Numbered from the stretch's first letter, positions 55,419 to 64,000 are shown. The stretch is 64,000 nucleotides of DNA from Paracoccus sp. IB05 (GCF_016405985.1 NZ_JAEFCF010000017.1:31396-95395); one strand, 5' to 3'. A program made the numbers and translations. Notes: generated from the sequence alone by a model not told the origin.

Positions 55419-56357
55419 TCAGGGCAGGATTTGCAGCCAGATCCAGACCGAGAGGATCGAGAACGCCGTGCCAAACAGCACCGCCGAGGCATTCACCCGC
55501 TTGGCCACGCCATACATATGCGCGAACAGATAGGCATTGGCGCCAGGCGCCATAGCTGCCGTCAGGATCACCGAGCGCAAAGCCGCATCGCTGATCCCAA
55601 AGATTCCTCGCCCGATCCCCCAGGCGATGGCCGGATGGATCACCAGTGACGTGACGCAAATCCACACAATCGTCCAGCGATCCCCCTCGGGGCGGTAGCG
55701 AAACAAGACGCCCCCCAACCCGAACAACGCCGCCGGCAGCGCGGCCAGCGCCAGCATATCCACCGCCGACCAGACCGGACCGGGCAGGGCGACCCCGCTC
55801 AGATTGACCGAAAAGCCGAAAATGATCCCCAGCACCAGCGGCTGACGCAGGATCGCGCCCGCGATCTGGCGTGACAGTCGAAATGCCGAGATGCCCTGTC
55901 CTCGCGAACGCGCCCATTCCATCAGCGAGATGCCGAGCCCGTAGAACAGCGGCGAATGCACCGAGATGATCGCGAAATTCCCCGCCAGCGCTGCGGTCCC
56001 GTAGGCGCGTTCGGTGATCGGCAGGCCCAGAAGCAATGAGTTCGAGAACATCCCCGCAAAGCCGATGGCGATGGAATCGGTCAGCGGCCGGTCGAACAGC
56101 CACAGCGCCCCGGCAAAGCAGATCGCAAAGCCCGAAAAGGCGCCGATATAGAAAGAGAGCATCATCCCCGGATCATAGGCAAGCGACAGATCCAGTCCGG
56201 CCACGCCGCGAAACAGCACACAGGGCAGCGCGTAGCTCTGGGCGAATTTCATCAGCCCGTCGACATGGCTCTCGCTGAATTTGCCCGCTCTTGCCGCCAG
56301 CCAGCCGAATCCGATGACAATGAACACCGGCAGGATAACGTCTAACAGCGCGGACAT
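55419..56357 (-). CDS. AEC (auxin efflux carrier) family transporter
   Basis: Inner-membrane carrier of 312 aa with about ten helices arranged as two repeats. It matches AEC proteins by the start LDVILPVFIVIGFGWLAARA (about 5-24), the repeat-crossing segment FAGMFSNSLLLGLPITERAYG (split about 99-119) and the late AMAPGANAYLFAHMYGV (about 271-287). Characterised bacterial members move malate or other small acids; the substrate here is unknown. It is convergent with potC and separated from the MBL hydrolase gene by 21 nt on the same strand. Confidence 0.9.
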   Translation of the reverse strand: MSALLDVILPVFIVIGFGWLAARAGKFSESHVDGLMKFAQSYALPCVLFRGVAGLDLSLAYDPGMMLSFYIGAFSGFAICFAGALWLFDRPLTDSIAIGFAGMFSNSLLLGLPITERAYGTAALAGNFAIISVHSPLFYGLGISLMEWARSRGQGISAFRLSRQIAGAILRQPLVLGIIFGFSVNLSGVALPGPVWSAVDMLALAALPAALFGLGGVLFRYRPEGDRWTIVWICVTSLVIHPAIAWGIGRGIFGISDAALRSVILTAAMAPGANAYLFAHMYGVAKRVNASAVLFGTAFSILSVWIWLQILP

Positions 56358-56378
56358 GGCAGCTACTCTTGCAGGGCC

Positions 56379-57182
56379 TCAGCCCGGGATGTCGTATTCT
56401 ATGACCATGCCGTCAAAGGCGGGGCGGATATGCCGGGGCAATTCGCCACACAGCGTGTCATAATCCAGATCGAGATGCATATTGGTCAGAACGGCCCGCT
56501 TCGGCGCCGCACGGGAAATCCAGTCCAGCGTCATCGCCAGATGGGCATGGGTCGGATGTGGTTTCCGGCGCAGCGCATCGACCACCCAGCAGTCAAGGCC
56601 CTGCAAATGCTGCCATGCTGCATCGGGCAGGGCGACGGCATCGGGCAGATAGGCGAGCGGGCCGATCCGGAAACCGAGTGCGTCAATCGTGCCATGCTCA
56701 GCCAGGAAGGGAATGAATTCGATCGCGCCGCCGGCGCCTTCGATCACCACCGCGTCCTCGATCGTGTTCATCTCGAGGATGGGCGGATAGCTGCTGCCGG
56801 CGGCCTGGATGAAAGCATAGGCAAAGCGCGAAAACAGCGCCTCCTGGGTCGGGCCATCGGCCCAGACCGGCAGCCGGCGCTGCATGTTCAGAACGACCTG
56901 GCGCAGATCATCCAGGCCATGGACATGATCGGCATGGGAATGGGTATAGATCACCGCATCCAGCGTGCCGATGCCGGCATCGAGCAGCTGATCACGCATA
57001 TCCGGGCCGGTATCAATCAGCACGCGGGTGGTGCCCCCGGCACTGATCCGTTCGACCAGCATGGAACAGCGGCGGCGCCGGTTTTTCGGATTGGAAGGAT
57101 CGCAATCGCCCCAGTTATTGCCGATCCGCGGCACGCCACCGGAAGAGCCGCAGCCGAGAATGGTAAAGCGCAGGAGGCTCAT
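56379..57182 (-). CDS. MBL-fold metallo-hydrolase (PhnP-like)
   Basis: Metallo-beta-lactamase-fold phosphodiesterase type, 267 aa. The metal motif is THSHADHVHGLDDLR (about 80-94), with LIDTGPDMRDQLL before it and LTNMHLDLDYDTL near the C-terminus. The N-terminal LGCGSSGGVPRIGN (about 9-22) is characteristic of the PhnP-like group, which cleaves cyclic phosphate esters. Its ATGA overlaps the tatD stop, giving translational coupling at the end of the tmk-holB-tatD operon. This gene order is common in alphaproteobacteria. Confidence 0.9.
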   Translation of the reverse strand: MSLLRFTILGCGSSGGVPRIGNNWGDCDPSNPKNRRRRCSMLVERISAGGTTRVLIDTGPDMRDQLLDAGIGTLDAVIYTHSHADHVHGLDDLRQVVLNMQRRLPVWADGPTQEALFSRFAYAFIQAAGSSYPPILEMNTIEDAVVIEGAGGAIEFIPFLAEHGTIDALGFRIGPLAYLPDAVALPDAAWQHLQGLDCWVVDALRRKPHPTHAHLAMTLDWISRAAPKRAVLTNMHLDLDYDTLCGELPRHIRPAFDGMVIEYDIPG

Positions 57183-58102
57183 GGCCGGCCTCCGGTCACC
57201 GACGGGGCGCTGGCTGGCGCATGGCCCCCGGCGGGGGGCTGGACGTCGCGCGGCAAAGCCCCGAACGCGGCGGCCCGGGGAAACAGCCGGTCGAAATTCG
57301 CGCTGGTGGCCCGGGCGAATTCAGCCTCGCTCAGCCCGAAAAGACCCGCGCCCACACGGGCGGTATGGGCGACATAGGCCGGCTCATTGCGTTTGCCCCG
57401 ATAGGGCGGCGGCGCGAGATAGGGGCTGTCGGTCTCTACCAGCACGCGCTCAAGCGGCGCGCGGGCGAAGATATCGCGGATCTCCTGGCTTTTCGGGAAA
57501 GCGGCGATCCCCGACATCGAGAGGTAAAAGCCCAGATCCAGCACCACTTCCGCCAGCCTTGCGCCAGAGGTGTAGCAATGCATCACGCAGCTGAAGGGTG
57601 CGGCTTTCATTCCATCCGTCAGCAGGCGCTCCATATCCGCATCGGCATCGCGGGAATGGATCACCAGCGGCAGGCGAGAGAGCTGCGCCGCCTCGATATG
57701 GACCTGGAGCGAGGCGAGCTGCGCGTCGCGGGTCTCGGGCGTATAGTGGAAATCGAGGCCGGTTTCGCCAAGGGCCACGAATTTCGGATGCTGGCTCAGC
57801 GCGATCAGCTCCGGTGCGGTGATCGCCGGTTCCTCGGTCACATGCAGCGGGTGGACGCCATAGGTGTAGAAGACGCCGGGATGGGCCTCGGCCAGGCCCT
57901 GGCACAAGGGCAGCCGCGCGATCCTGGTGCAGATCGTCACCATCCGCGTGACCCCGGCTGCGGCGGCACGGGCGATCAGCTCATCGGTCTGCCCTTCGAA
58001 ATCCGGGAAATCGAGATGGCAATGGCTGTCAACCAGCAGCGGCAGAGAGGGGATATCGGCGGGCGTATCGGGGCGTATTTCGGGGTGCGTTTTGGGGGGC
58101 AT
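57179..58102 (-). CDS. tatD: TatD-family metal-dependent DNase
   Basis: TIM-barrel metallohydrolase of 307 aa (YcfH/TatD group) with 3'-5' exonuclease-like activity in characterised members. Metal-binding residues are visible in VDSHCHLDFPDF (about 24-35), ALGETGLDFHY (about 110-120), LVIHSRDAD (about 145-153), VMHCYTSG and ETDSPYLAPPPYRGKRNEP. An unusual N-terminal 20 residues (Pro/Asp-rich) and a Pro/Gly/Ala-rich tail frame the fold. It sits between holB and the MBL hydrolase gene, overlapping the latter by 4 nt. Confidence 0.93.
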   Translation of the reverse strand: MPPKTHPEIRPDTPADIPSLPLLVDSHCHLDFPDFEGQTDELIARAAAAGVTRMVTICTRIARLPLCQGLAEAHPGVFYTYGVHPLHVTEEPAITAPELIALSQHPKFVALGETGLDFHYTPETRDAQLASLQVHIEAAQLSRLPLVIHSRDADADMERLLTDGMKAAPFSCVMHCYTSGARLAEVVLDLGFYLSMSGIAAFPKSQEIRDIFARAPLERVLVETDSPYLAPPPYRGKRNEPAYVAHTARVGAGLFGLSEAEFARATSANFDRLFPRAAAFGALPRDVQPPAGGHAPASAPSVTGGRP

Positions 58103-58132
58103 CGTATTCCGGTCTCGGTTCTGGCCGGCATG

Positions 58133-59272
58133 TCAGCCGGAGGCGAGGCTTCCCGCCATGGCGTCGATCCTCAGGAGGATATCCATGAGAAGCGCGGCAG
58201 GGTCAAGGTTGACCGACTTGCCGCGCCTCGCGCGCAGCGTCAGGCTTTGCGCAAGTTCGGCCCAGGGGCGGGCGGCGGCGGTTCCGGGCGCGAGCCGGGC
58301 AAAGAGCGCGGCTTCGCCCGGCGCGGCCTCGGGCGGGGTTTCGCGTTTGGCGGCAGCGCGGGCGAGGCGCGAGAGGAAAAGCTCGATCTGGGTCAGGACG
58401 AGGTCGAACCGGTCACTCTGGCCCCGGGCGCCAGCGGCCTCGCTCAGCGCAAGCGCGCGCGGGCGGTCAAGGCGCGGCAGGGTGGAGAACAGCGTCACCA
58501 GCGCGGCATAGGTTTCCAGCCCTTCGAGATTGGTCAGGCGAAAGGCCTCGCCCGCCGAGCCGCCTGCGAGTTCGCTCAGGGCCGCGATCTCATGCGGCTG
58601 GGCCACGCCGCCGGCCTGGGTCAGCGCATCGGAAAGCGCATCGGGGGCCAGCGGTGTCAGGCGCAGCTCGCGGCAGCGCGAACGGATCGTCGGCAAGAGC
58701 CGCGCCGGCTGATGCGAGACCATGAGGAAAGTGGTGCCGGGTGGCGGCTCTTCAAGCAGTTTCAGAAGCGCATTGGCGGCATTGGGGTTCATCTCGTCAA
58801 CGCTGTCGACAATGGCGACGCGGCGGCCGCCATCGGCTGCGGAGAGGGCGAAAAAGCTCTTCATCCGCCGGACCTCATCGACGGTGATCACCTGCGAGAT
58901 GGCGTTGCGTTTGTCATTCGGGGCGCGGCGCAAGAGGAAAAGCCGCGGCTCGGCCAAAGCGCGCATCCGCCGCGCGACCGGACTATCAGGATCGGTGTCG
59001 AGGGAGGCGGGCAGGTCGGGCGCGCCGAAAAGGCCGCCATCCGTGCCGGGATCGGGTGTCGTCAGCAGGAAACGGGCGATCTTCCAGGCCAGAGTGGCCT
59101 TGCCGACGCCTTTGGGGCCGGTGAGCATCCAGGCGTGATGCAGCCGGCCATGGGTCCAGGCGTCGAGGAAGCCGGCCTCGGCGGCCTGCTGGCCAAACAT
59201 CGCAGCAGTCTCGCGCGGATGGGGCGCGCCTTCGGTGCGGTCGGGTTCCGGGAGATCAGGATCGTCAGCCAT
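58133..59272 (-). CDS. holB: DNA polymerase III subunit delta-prime
   Basis: Clamp-loader subunit of the replicative polymerase, 379 aa. It shows the AAA+ P-loop LTGPKGVGKATLAWKIA (about 51-67), SAADGGRRVAIVDSVDEMN and the family sequence NALLKLLEEPPPGTTFLMVS, then SRCREL. The zinc-binding cysteine set of E. coli delta-prime is not seen. Its position after tmk and before tatD is the classic gene order. The spacer to tmk (122 nt) contains inverted repeats and a dispersed repeat copy. Confidence 0.94.
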   Translation of the reverse strand: MADDPDLPEPDRTEGAPHPRETAAMFGQQAAEAGFLDAWTHGRLHHAWMLTGPKGVGKATLAWKIARFLLTTPDPGTDGGLFGAPDLPASLDTDPDSPVARRMRALAEPRLFLLRRAPNDKRNAISQVITVDEVRRMKSFFALSAADGGRRVAIVDSVDEMNPNAANALLKLLEEPPPGTTFLMVSHQPARLLPTIRSRCRELRLTPLAPDALSDALTQAGGVAQPHEIAALSELAGGSAGEAFRLTNLEGLETYAALVTLFSTLPRLDRPRALALSEAAGARGQSDRFDLVLTQIELFLSRLARAAAKRETPPEAAPGEAALFARLAPGTAAARPWAELAQSLTLRARRGKSVNLDPAALLMDILLRIDAMAGSLASG

Positions 59273-59374
59273 GGGCTTTCATTGCATGTCGGGGGGCCTG
59301 GGGAAAGGGGCAGCAGGCAGGATGCTGCGCGCGGGGGCACTGCCCCCGGCTTTGCGCGGTCAGGCCCGCGCAAA

Positions 59375-59406
59375 GCTCCCCCGGAGTATTTTGGTCAAGA
59401 GGAAGG
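59375..59406 (+). repeat. Dispersed extragenic repeat copy overlapping the tmk end
   Basis: GCTCCCCCGGAGTATTTTGG followed by TCAAGAGGAAGG. The last 12 nt form the end of the tmk reading frame on the opposite strand, including its stop codon. Confidence 0.7.
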
Positions 59407-60024
59407 GGGCAGGTCTGGCGCGAGGGTCCGGCGGATGCGCGCGGCGATCTGGTCGGGGGAGGCATCGCCGCTGATCACCCGGAACCGGCCCGGATGGGCA
59501 TCGGCGAGGGCGAGAAAGCCGTTGCGGGCGGCGGTCTGGAAGGCGAGGCCCATATCCTCGAACCGCATCTCATGGCCCTGGCGGGCGGTGGCACGGGCAA
59601 GGCCGGTTTCGGGGGCGAGGTCGATCAGCAGGGTGAGGTCGGGTTCGATCCCGATCATCAGGTCATGGAGCCGGTCGACGGTGCCAGTCAGATCACCCCG
59701 GGTCAGGCCCTGGAAGATGCGGGTGCTGTCGGCAAACCGGTCGCAGATCACCACCTCGCCGCGCGCAAGCGCCGGGCGGATGGTCTTTTCTACATGGTCA
59801 CGGCGGGCGGCGGTGAAGAGGAGGATCTCGGTCTCGGCCGACCAGCGGTCGGTGGCGCCCTCAAGGACAAGGCGGCGGATTTCTTCGGCCCCCGGCGAGC
59901 CGCCCGGTTCGCGGGTCAGGGTGACGCTGCGGCCCTCGGCACGCAGGCTCTCGGCGAGGCGCCGGGCCTGGGTGCTCTTGCCGGATCCGTCGATCCCTTC
60001 GAAGGAGAGGAACAGTCCCGTCAA
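59395..60024 (-). CDS. tmk: Thymidylate kinase
   Basis: Phosphorylates dTMP to dTDP for DNA synthesis. It has 209 aa with P-loop LSFEGIDGSGKSTQARRLAE (about 6-25), the DRX motif VICDRFADSTRIFQG (about 91-105) and the substrate-binding REPGGSPGAEEIR. The start is TTG, placed 8 nt after the dacC stop with GAGG at good spacing. An ATG 15 codons earlier lies inside dacC and would add a non-family leader. The last codons come from a dispersed repeat. Confidence 0.93.
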   Translation of the reverse strand: MTGLFLSFEGIDGSGKSTQARRLAESLRAEGRSVTLTREPGGSPGAEEIRRLVLEGATDRWSAETEILLFTAARRDHVEKTIRPALARGEVVICDRFADSTRIFQGLTRGDLTGTVDRLHDLMIGIEPDLTLLIDLAPETGLARATARQGHEMRFEDMGLAFQTAARNGFLALADAHPGRFRVISGDASPDQIAARIRRTLAPDLPPSS

Positions 60025-60031
60025 ATTGGCC

Positions 60032-61222
60032 TCAGCTGGCCGGAGCGGGCGCAGGCACGGGCGCGACATAGGTGTTCCACAGGATGCCCGAGGTCACCGT
60101 CAGCCGCCGCACGAAACCGGCTTTCGCGACCGGTGCCTCAGCCACCAGCGGCACGCGGTGATCGGGCAGGCCGGGGATGCGGATGATCAGTTCGGCAAGT
60201 TCGGTGCCGGCTTCGACCGGGGCGGGGATCGGCCCCTTATAGACCACGGAGGCATTGATATTGGTCTGGCCCATGGTCGGCACCAGCAGCGTCAGATCCT
60301 TTGCAGGGGTCAGCCCGACGGTCGCGGCCTCGCCCATGAAGACCTCTGCCTCGGCAACCCGGCTGCCCTGTTTCACCACGGTTTTCGCGGCGAACTGGCG
60401 GAAGGCCCAGTTGACGATGGCCTCGGATTCCTGGGCGCGCGCCGCATCGGTCTCGAGCCCGGTGATCACAAAGACCACGCGGCGCCCGTCATCATGGACC
60501 GCCGAGCCGACAAGGCCAAAGCCCGCCTCCTGGGTGTGACCGGTCTTCAGCCCATCGGCCTTCCAGTCGCCGCCCTTGATCCTCAGCAGCGGATTGCGGT
60601 TCTCGCTGTTCGAGGGCACGCGGTCTTTATAGACAAAGCCCGTCATGCCAAACATCGGATAATATTCGGGAAATTCCTCGATCAGCCGCACTGCGAGGAT
60701 GCCCAGATCCTGCACGCTCATCCGCTGGCCCGGGTCCGGCCAGCCCGAGGAATTGGCGAAATGCGACTGCGCCATGCCAAGTTCGCGGGCGCGATCCGTC
60801 ATCAGCCTGGCGAAATTCTCCTCCGATCCCGCCATGCCTTCGGCCACGACCACACAGGCATCATTGCCGGAATTGATGATGATCCCGTGCAGGAGGTCTT
60901 CGATACTGGGCCGGTCATCGGGTTTGACGAACATTTTCGACCCGCCCATCTTCCAGGCCTTTTCCGAGACCGGGAAGGTGTCGGTCATCTGCATCCGGCC
61001 CGATTTCAGCGCCTCGAACACCATATTGATGGTCATCAGCTTTGACATCGAGGCCGGCGGCAGCGGCTCGGACGCGTTCTTATCCAGCAGGACCGTATGG
61101 GTCGTTACGTCGTATACCCAGGCGGCACGCGCCTGGGTCTCAAAGGCCTGAGCCGGCACCAGGGTGGTCGCAAGCGCCGCGATGGCGTATTTGAGCGAAG
61201 AGAAAAGCCGTCTCAGGGACAT
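60032..61222 (-). CDS. dacC: D-alanyl-D-alanine carboxypeptidase (PBP5/6 type)
   Basis: Periplasmic penicillin-binding protein that trims the terminal D-Ala of peptidoglycan pentapeptides. It has 396 aa with a signal peptide (about 1-26, ending AQA-FET). Active-site motifs are SMSK (about 58-61), SGN in IINSGNDACV (about 115-124) and KTG in ADGLKTGHTQEAGFG (about 222-236). The PBP5 C-terminal beta domain follows, and the end is Pro/Ala-rich. It begins 9 nt after the SPOR lipoprotein gene and overlaps the SD region of tmk. Confidence 0.95.
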   Translation of the reverse strand: MSLRRLFSSLKYAIAALATTLVPAQAFETQARAAWVYDVTTHTVLLDKNASEPLPPASMSKLMTINMVFEALKSGRMQMTDTFPVSEKAWKMGGSKMFVKPDDRPSIEDLLHGIIINSGNDACVVVAEGMAGSEENFARLMTDRARELGMAQSHFANSSGWPDPGQRMSVQDLGILAVRLIEEFPEYYPMFGMTGFVYKDRVPSNSENRNPLLRIKGGDWKADGLKTGHTQEAGFGLVGSAVHDDGRRVVFVITGLETDAARAQESEAIVNWAFRQFAAKTVVKQGSRVAEAEVFMGEAATVGLTPAKDLTLLVPTMGQTNINASVVYKGPIPAPVEAGTELAELIIRIPGLPDHRVPLVAEAPVAKAGFVRRLTVTSGILWNTYVAPVPAPAPAS

Positions 61223-61231
61223 ATCTGTATC

Positions 61232-62275
61232 CTATTTCAGCATATAGGCATCGGCAAAGCCGGCGGATTTGATTTTCTTCAGCGTGGCGGCATCGCCTTT
61301 GGTGAAGACCGACCAGTAATCCTTGCCCTGCGAGCTTTCCTTGCGGACCTGGGCGGTGACGCCGGCCTTTGCAAGCTGACCCTGGGCGCGGGTGGCATTG
61401 GCTTCTTGCGAGAAAAAGCCGATCTGGATCGACCGGCCTTTGGCGGCGGCCGGGGCGGGGGCAGGGGACACTGCCGGTTCTGCCGGTTTTGCGGCGGTCG
61501 CACCCGCGGCGGTCGCACCCGCTGCCGGGGTGGCGCCAGCGGCGGCAGTGGTTTCTGCGGCTGCAAGCCTGGCTTCGGCCTGTTTCGCGGCCTCTTCTGC
61601 CTCGCGTTTCAGCTGGCGTCTGGTCTTTTTCTTGCCGGCCTGCGCGGGGGCTGCCACAGCGGCCGTGGTCGCAGTCGTAGTCGTAGCAGTTGCGCCAGCT
61701 CCGGTGGCGGGCAGAGCGGTCGAGGTGACGCCCCCCCCATCCAGCGGACCCGTCGCTACCGGAGCTGTCGCGACGGCGAGGCTTTCATTGCTGTCGAGCA
61801 CCGGCTGACCGGGCGCGGTCTGCGGCGCCTCTTCGCGGCGCAGCGCCGTCACCGAAAGCTTTGCCGGTTGCCCGGCGAGGAGCCCGAGCGCATCAGCCGC
61901 ATCTGACGAGATCTGCAGTTTCGGCCCGGGATTGTCGGCCTCACGCTTGAAAAGCGCGCCGATGACGAATTTCCCATTGGCCTGATTGCGCATGATCACC
62001 CGCTCGGGGTCGGTCACATTCGGCGAGGCGACCCAGACACCGCCCAAGGACGGCCGCCCGTCCCAGAGCGCCTCTTCGGTGACCTGGAAGACCTGAGGCG
62101 CTTCGACATCGCGCTCGACGATCGTGGTTGAGCGTTTCGGTTTCGCGGCATTGGTGGCGGACGCAGTCGCAGCGCTGCTGCCGGGCGATGATGTGAACGG
62201 TCCGGTTCCGGGCTCGCAGGCCGCAAGCGCCAGCAAGGCGCCAGTGGCAAGCAAGGCCCTGCGCAGTCGCCCCAT
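61232..62275 (-). CDS. SPOR domain lipoprotein
   Basis: Predicted envelope lipoprotein of 347 aa. The signal MGRLRRALLATGALLALAAC ends in a lipobox. The middle (about 60-150) holds a conserved domain with ERDVEAPQVFQVTEEALWDG and VWVASPNVTDPERVIMRNQ. An Ala/Thr-rich low-complexity linker with Lys-rich KKKTRRQLKREAEEAAKQAE (about 217-236) follows. A C-terminal SPOR domain (about 280-347, RSIQIGFFSQEANATRAQGQ) should bind denuded septal peptidoglycan. A longer in-frame start adds 45 residues before the signal, so the lipobox start is preferred. It forms an operon with dacC. Confidence 0.85.
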   Translation of the reverse strand: MGRLRRALLATGALLALAACEPGTGPFTSSPGSSAATASATNAAKPKRSTTIVERDVEAPQVFQVTEEALWDGRPSLGGVWVASPNVTDPERVIMRNQANGKFVIGALFKREADNPGPKLQISSDAADALGLLAGQPAKLSVTALRREEAPQTAPGQPVLDSNESLAVATAPVATGPLDGGGVTSTALPATGAGATATTTTATTAAVAAPAQAGKKKTRRQLKREAEEAAKQAEARLAAAETTAAAGATPAAGATAAGATAAKPAEPAVSPAPAPAAAKGRSIQIGFFSQEANATRAQGQLAKAGVTAQVRKESSQGKDYWSVFTKGDAATLKKIKSAGFADAYMLK

Positions 62276-62945
62276 TGCGACCGAACCGCCATTTGCCGGG
62301 TCACCGGACAGGCGGCCTGCGCCACGCGGTGCCGGAAAACCGAAGGGAGCCTTCAACTCCGGATCGGCTGGCTGTTCACATCTGCTCATGTCCGCCCTCA
62401 TTCGCGCCATACGCGGTCTCGAATGCCGCGCTTTTAAATTGTTTTTCAGGCGTTCACAAAAAACCGGGTACCACCCTGCGGGGATCCCTGATCCTGCACC
62501 GGAACGGGCCGGTCGTATCGCCGGCCGTCCCGCTTGCGGGAATGTCTGTCTGCTTTGCCTGTCTGCTCTTTTGCGCGTGAGTATACCCGGAGCCCCCCAT
62601 TATGGAAAGAGCCGAGGCGGCGCGGCCTTTCACGATTGGCGGAGATTGGTATGGAGTCGGGGTTGTGGAGATTTTTGTTTAAAATACAGGTGTTTATGTC
62701 GTATCTCGGGTGCAGATATCCTGACGCTGTCCTGCCCGCTCTGCTTATCCGCGAGTGACGGCTGCGCCTTCAATCCAAACCTGCCTGCCCCGGCGATGCG
62801 CCAGGGAATTGCACCGTGAGGCAAAAAGGCAGGAGGCAGAGTTCACATTATCAGCTTGGAAATTGTTCCCGCAGTCAGTAAGCAAGACCTGCGCGGTCGG
62901 GCGGGCAACCGTCTCACCGGGGGACAAACCCTGACAGGCGCCTGC
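62276..62945. other. 670-nt gene-poor region upstream of tRNA-Ser
   Basis: It must hold the promoter of the SPOR lipoprotein gene (minus) and of tRNA-Ser (plus), but neither is clear. An AT-richer patch (62660-62700) and the small dyad CCCGC-tt-GCGGG (62529-62540) are visible. A 35-codon frame with a fair SD begins at 62651; see the rejected list. Nothing else convincing. Confidence 0.5.
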
Positions 62946-63033
<88 letters not shown>

Positions 63034-63165
63034 ATTATTCCACATAAGCGCTTGAAAGTATTTAATAATTTAGATTTTCGCCTTGTCGTTTCCGCCATTA
63101 ATTCCCCCAATTGGCGGCGGATTTCTGCGGAACGTAGCGGAACACTATCACCCGTTTGTGATCGC

Positions 63166-63191
63166 CTAGCCCCGACCAAAGCAGGGGCTAG
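63166..63191 (-). terminator. Hairpin downstream of the phage-like small genes
   Basis: Perfect 8-bp stem CTAGCCCC / GGGGCTAG with a 10-nt loop. It begins 14 nt past the stop of the HTH gene and could end the leftward transcript; no T run is seen. Confidence 0.45.
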
Positions 63192-63204
63192 GGCAGGGGG
63201 CGGG

Positions 63205-63468
63205 TCACCCCAAAACGCTGTAGACGTGGCCGGAGCTGCGGTTGAGATACCGCCCGATTTGCCGGAAGGTCGCCCCGCCACTGCGCAGCTCAGCCATCTT
63301 CTGGCGCTCTTTCGCCGTGAGCTGTCGACCCCGCCGCACAGATGCGGCAGGCGCCCACGGGTCATAGATCTCCGCGATCACCCCGGGCGGGATGATCTGG
63401 ACGGGACAGCGCACCGGTACGCCATAGCGGGCGGCGACCTCGGCCCGGACCTTGTCGGAATAGCTCAT
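63205..63468 (-). CDS. Small helix-turn-helix protein, phage-like
   Basis: An 87-aa protein. The C-terminal 40 residues read as a resolvase/sigma-type helix-turn-helix: LTAKERQKMAELRSGGATFR (about 50-69) then QIGRYLNRSSGHVYSVLG. A basic RRGRQ precedes it. I do not recognise a specific family. SD GGAGG lies 7 nt before the ATG. Its start overlaps the end of the next gene upstream (ATGA), so both are in one operon running toward the tRNA. It may be a phage regulator or an excision-type accessory (inference). Confidence 0.7.
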   Translation of the reverse strand: MSYSDKVRAEVAARYGVPVRCPVQIIPPGVIAEIYDPWAPAASVRRGRQLTAKERQKMAELRSGGATFRQIGRYLNRSSGHVYSVLG

Positions 63469-63659
63469 GGGCTGGCCTCCGCATTTTTGGCGCCGTGAAG
63501 CATGTCGATCCCGGCATTGAGCCGGATCAGCGCGGCCTCGCACCCCGAGCCGAGAGCCTTGCGGTCGTTGTCGGGTTGGTGGCGGGTGGTCATTTCCAGA
63601 AGCTGGACCAGATCGCGGGCGCGGGTCAGTTCATCGAGGGCGTCGAGGATCTGGGTCAT
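63465..63659 (-). CDS. Small hypothetical protein (64 aa), phage-like operon
   Basis: A 64-aa soluble, helix-rich protein starting MTQILDALDELTRARDLVQL. I do not recognise its function. It overlaps the HTH gene by four nucleotides (ATGA), and a G-rich SD (GGGGGTG) precedes its ATG. Size, tight packing and orientation match early-region genes of alphaproteobacterial prophages. Confidence 0.6.
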   Translation of the reverse strand: MTQILDALDELTRARDLVQLLEMTTRHQPDNDRKALGSGCEAALIRLNAGIDMLHGAKNAEASP

Positions 63660-63691
63660 GCTGGCACCCCCACCAGCGCGCGGGCCTCGGC

Positions 63692-63934
63692 TCAGAACGG
63701 CGACGTATCGTAGTTCAGACAGGTGAAATCGCCATGGCAGTGCGAGACCAGCGTCTTCGCCGCCATGTCCTGTGCGGTGGTGGGCGGGATCGCCATTATA
63801 GCATCCTCAACCTGATCCCGCTCCCGGAAGAACAGCCGCTCGACCGCGTCGTCTTCGCCCTCGCCGGAAGTCTCGTCGTGAACATATGTCCGAGCGGCAT
63901 CGCTTATGTCCACGTACCTGCGATACAGGGCCAT
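63692..63934 (-). CDS. Small hypothetical protein (80 aa), phage-like operon
   Basis: An 80-aa acidic protein starting MALYRRYVDISDAARTYVHD, with an acidic middle (GEGEDDAVERLFFRERDQVED, split about 25-45) and the C-terminal KTLVSHCHGDFTCLNYDTS with two cysteines and two histidines. No family is recognised. The SD is weak. It lies 32 nt before the 64-aa gene on the same strand. A stop codon on the minus strand at 63986-63984 suggests another gene ending just inside the right edge. Confidence 0.55.
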   Translation of the reverse strand: MALYRRYVDISDAARTYVHDETSGEGEDDAVERLFFRERDQVEDAIMAIPPTTAQDMAAKTLVSHCHGDFTCLNYDTSPF

Positions 63935-64000
63935 GATCGGCGTTTTGGACCTGTCCCGGTTCTGTTCCGGTCAGGTGCTCATGTTAGGCGGCCCTCTGCT

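Noticed and set aside
57221..61045. Plus-strand open frame of 1274 codons across tatD, holB, tmk and dacC
   Set aside because: High-GC antisense frame. The four opposite-strand genes have full motif sets and good starts, while this frame is Gly/Arg/His-rich without domains.
62651..62758. Possible 35-aa gene starting MESGLWRFLFKIQVF
   Set aside because: Fair SD (GGAG) but no known family, and no promoter or conservation evidence can be seen; too weak to list as a gene.

Overview
The window is a GC-rich chromosome segment of an alphaproteobacterium, almost certainly Rhodobacteraceae (Rhodobacterales). The main support is the dusB(nifR3)-ntrB-ntrC-ntrY-ntrX block with an NtrC that lacks the sigma-54 contact loop, as in Rhodobacter capsulatus. 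Further support comes from the fused ispDF gene, the DUF6477/DUF6456 pair, a GTTC-N7-GTTC SOS box at uvrA and a dispersed CCTCCGGCGGGAGTATTT repeat. I cannot fix the genus. No rRNA, CRISPR array or insertion sequence was seen.

Layout. 1-1869: the start of a Mn/Fe ABC importer operon (sitA, partial sitB) with a Fur/Mur-like operator. 2010-5790: an MttB-type methyltransferase, a GFA-fold protein, DUF6477, and a probable homologue of GafA, the gene transfer agent activator, behind CtrA-like half-sites. 5881-12656: aqpZ, lipA, a diheme cytochrome c with a 56-aa membrane protein, a 6S-like structured RNA candidate, hpt, a RatA/COQ10-like protein, then pncC-pgpA-ispDF read leftward. 12906-25671: dusB-ntrBC-ntrYX, trkA-trkH, hfq-hflX and a small membrane protein, all rightward. 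This is one nitrogen-regulation, potassium-uptake and RNA-chaperone neighbourhood.

25746-35671: a penicillin-acylase-family enzyme, a 3-hydroxyisobutyrate-dehydrogenase-family reductase, DedA, a YSC84/SYLF lipoprotein, hemB, a membrane protein and mfd with a textbook terminator. 35736-44468: a leftward MFS / DsbA-like / acyl-CoA-ligase cluster, an entericidin-like peptide, an orphan peptide-binding protein, a candidate 76-nt sRNA, 3-hydroxybutyrate dehydrogenase, a patatin and a DUF502 protein. 44502-49374: psuG-psuK (pseudouridine breakdown), divergent from SOS-boxed uvrA. 49887-55337: a PotABCD-type importer with a DUF2314 gene inside it. 55419-62275: an AEC carrier, then leftward SPOR lipoprotein-dacC-tmk-holB-tatD-MBL hydrolase. 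62946-64000: tRNA-Ser(UGA), followed by tiny overlapping genes that look like the edge of a prophage or integrative element.

Most genes are intact housekeeping genes. The least ordinary items are the gafA-like gene with its promoter, the two non-coding RNA candidates, the paired extragenic palindromes, the repeat family and the tRNA-Ser junction. Starts were moved inward from the longest reading frame wherever a Shine-Dalgarno (SD), signal peptide or family start supported it.
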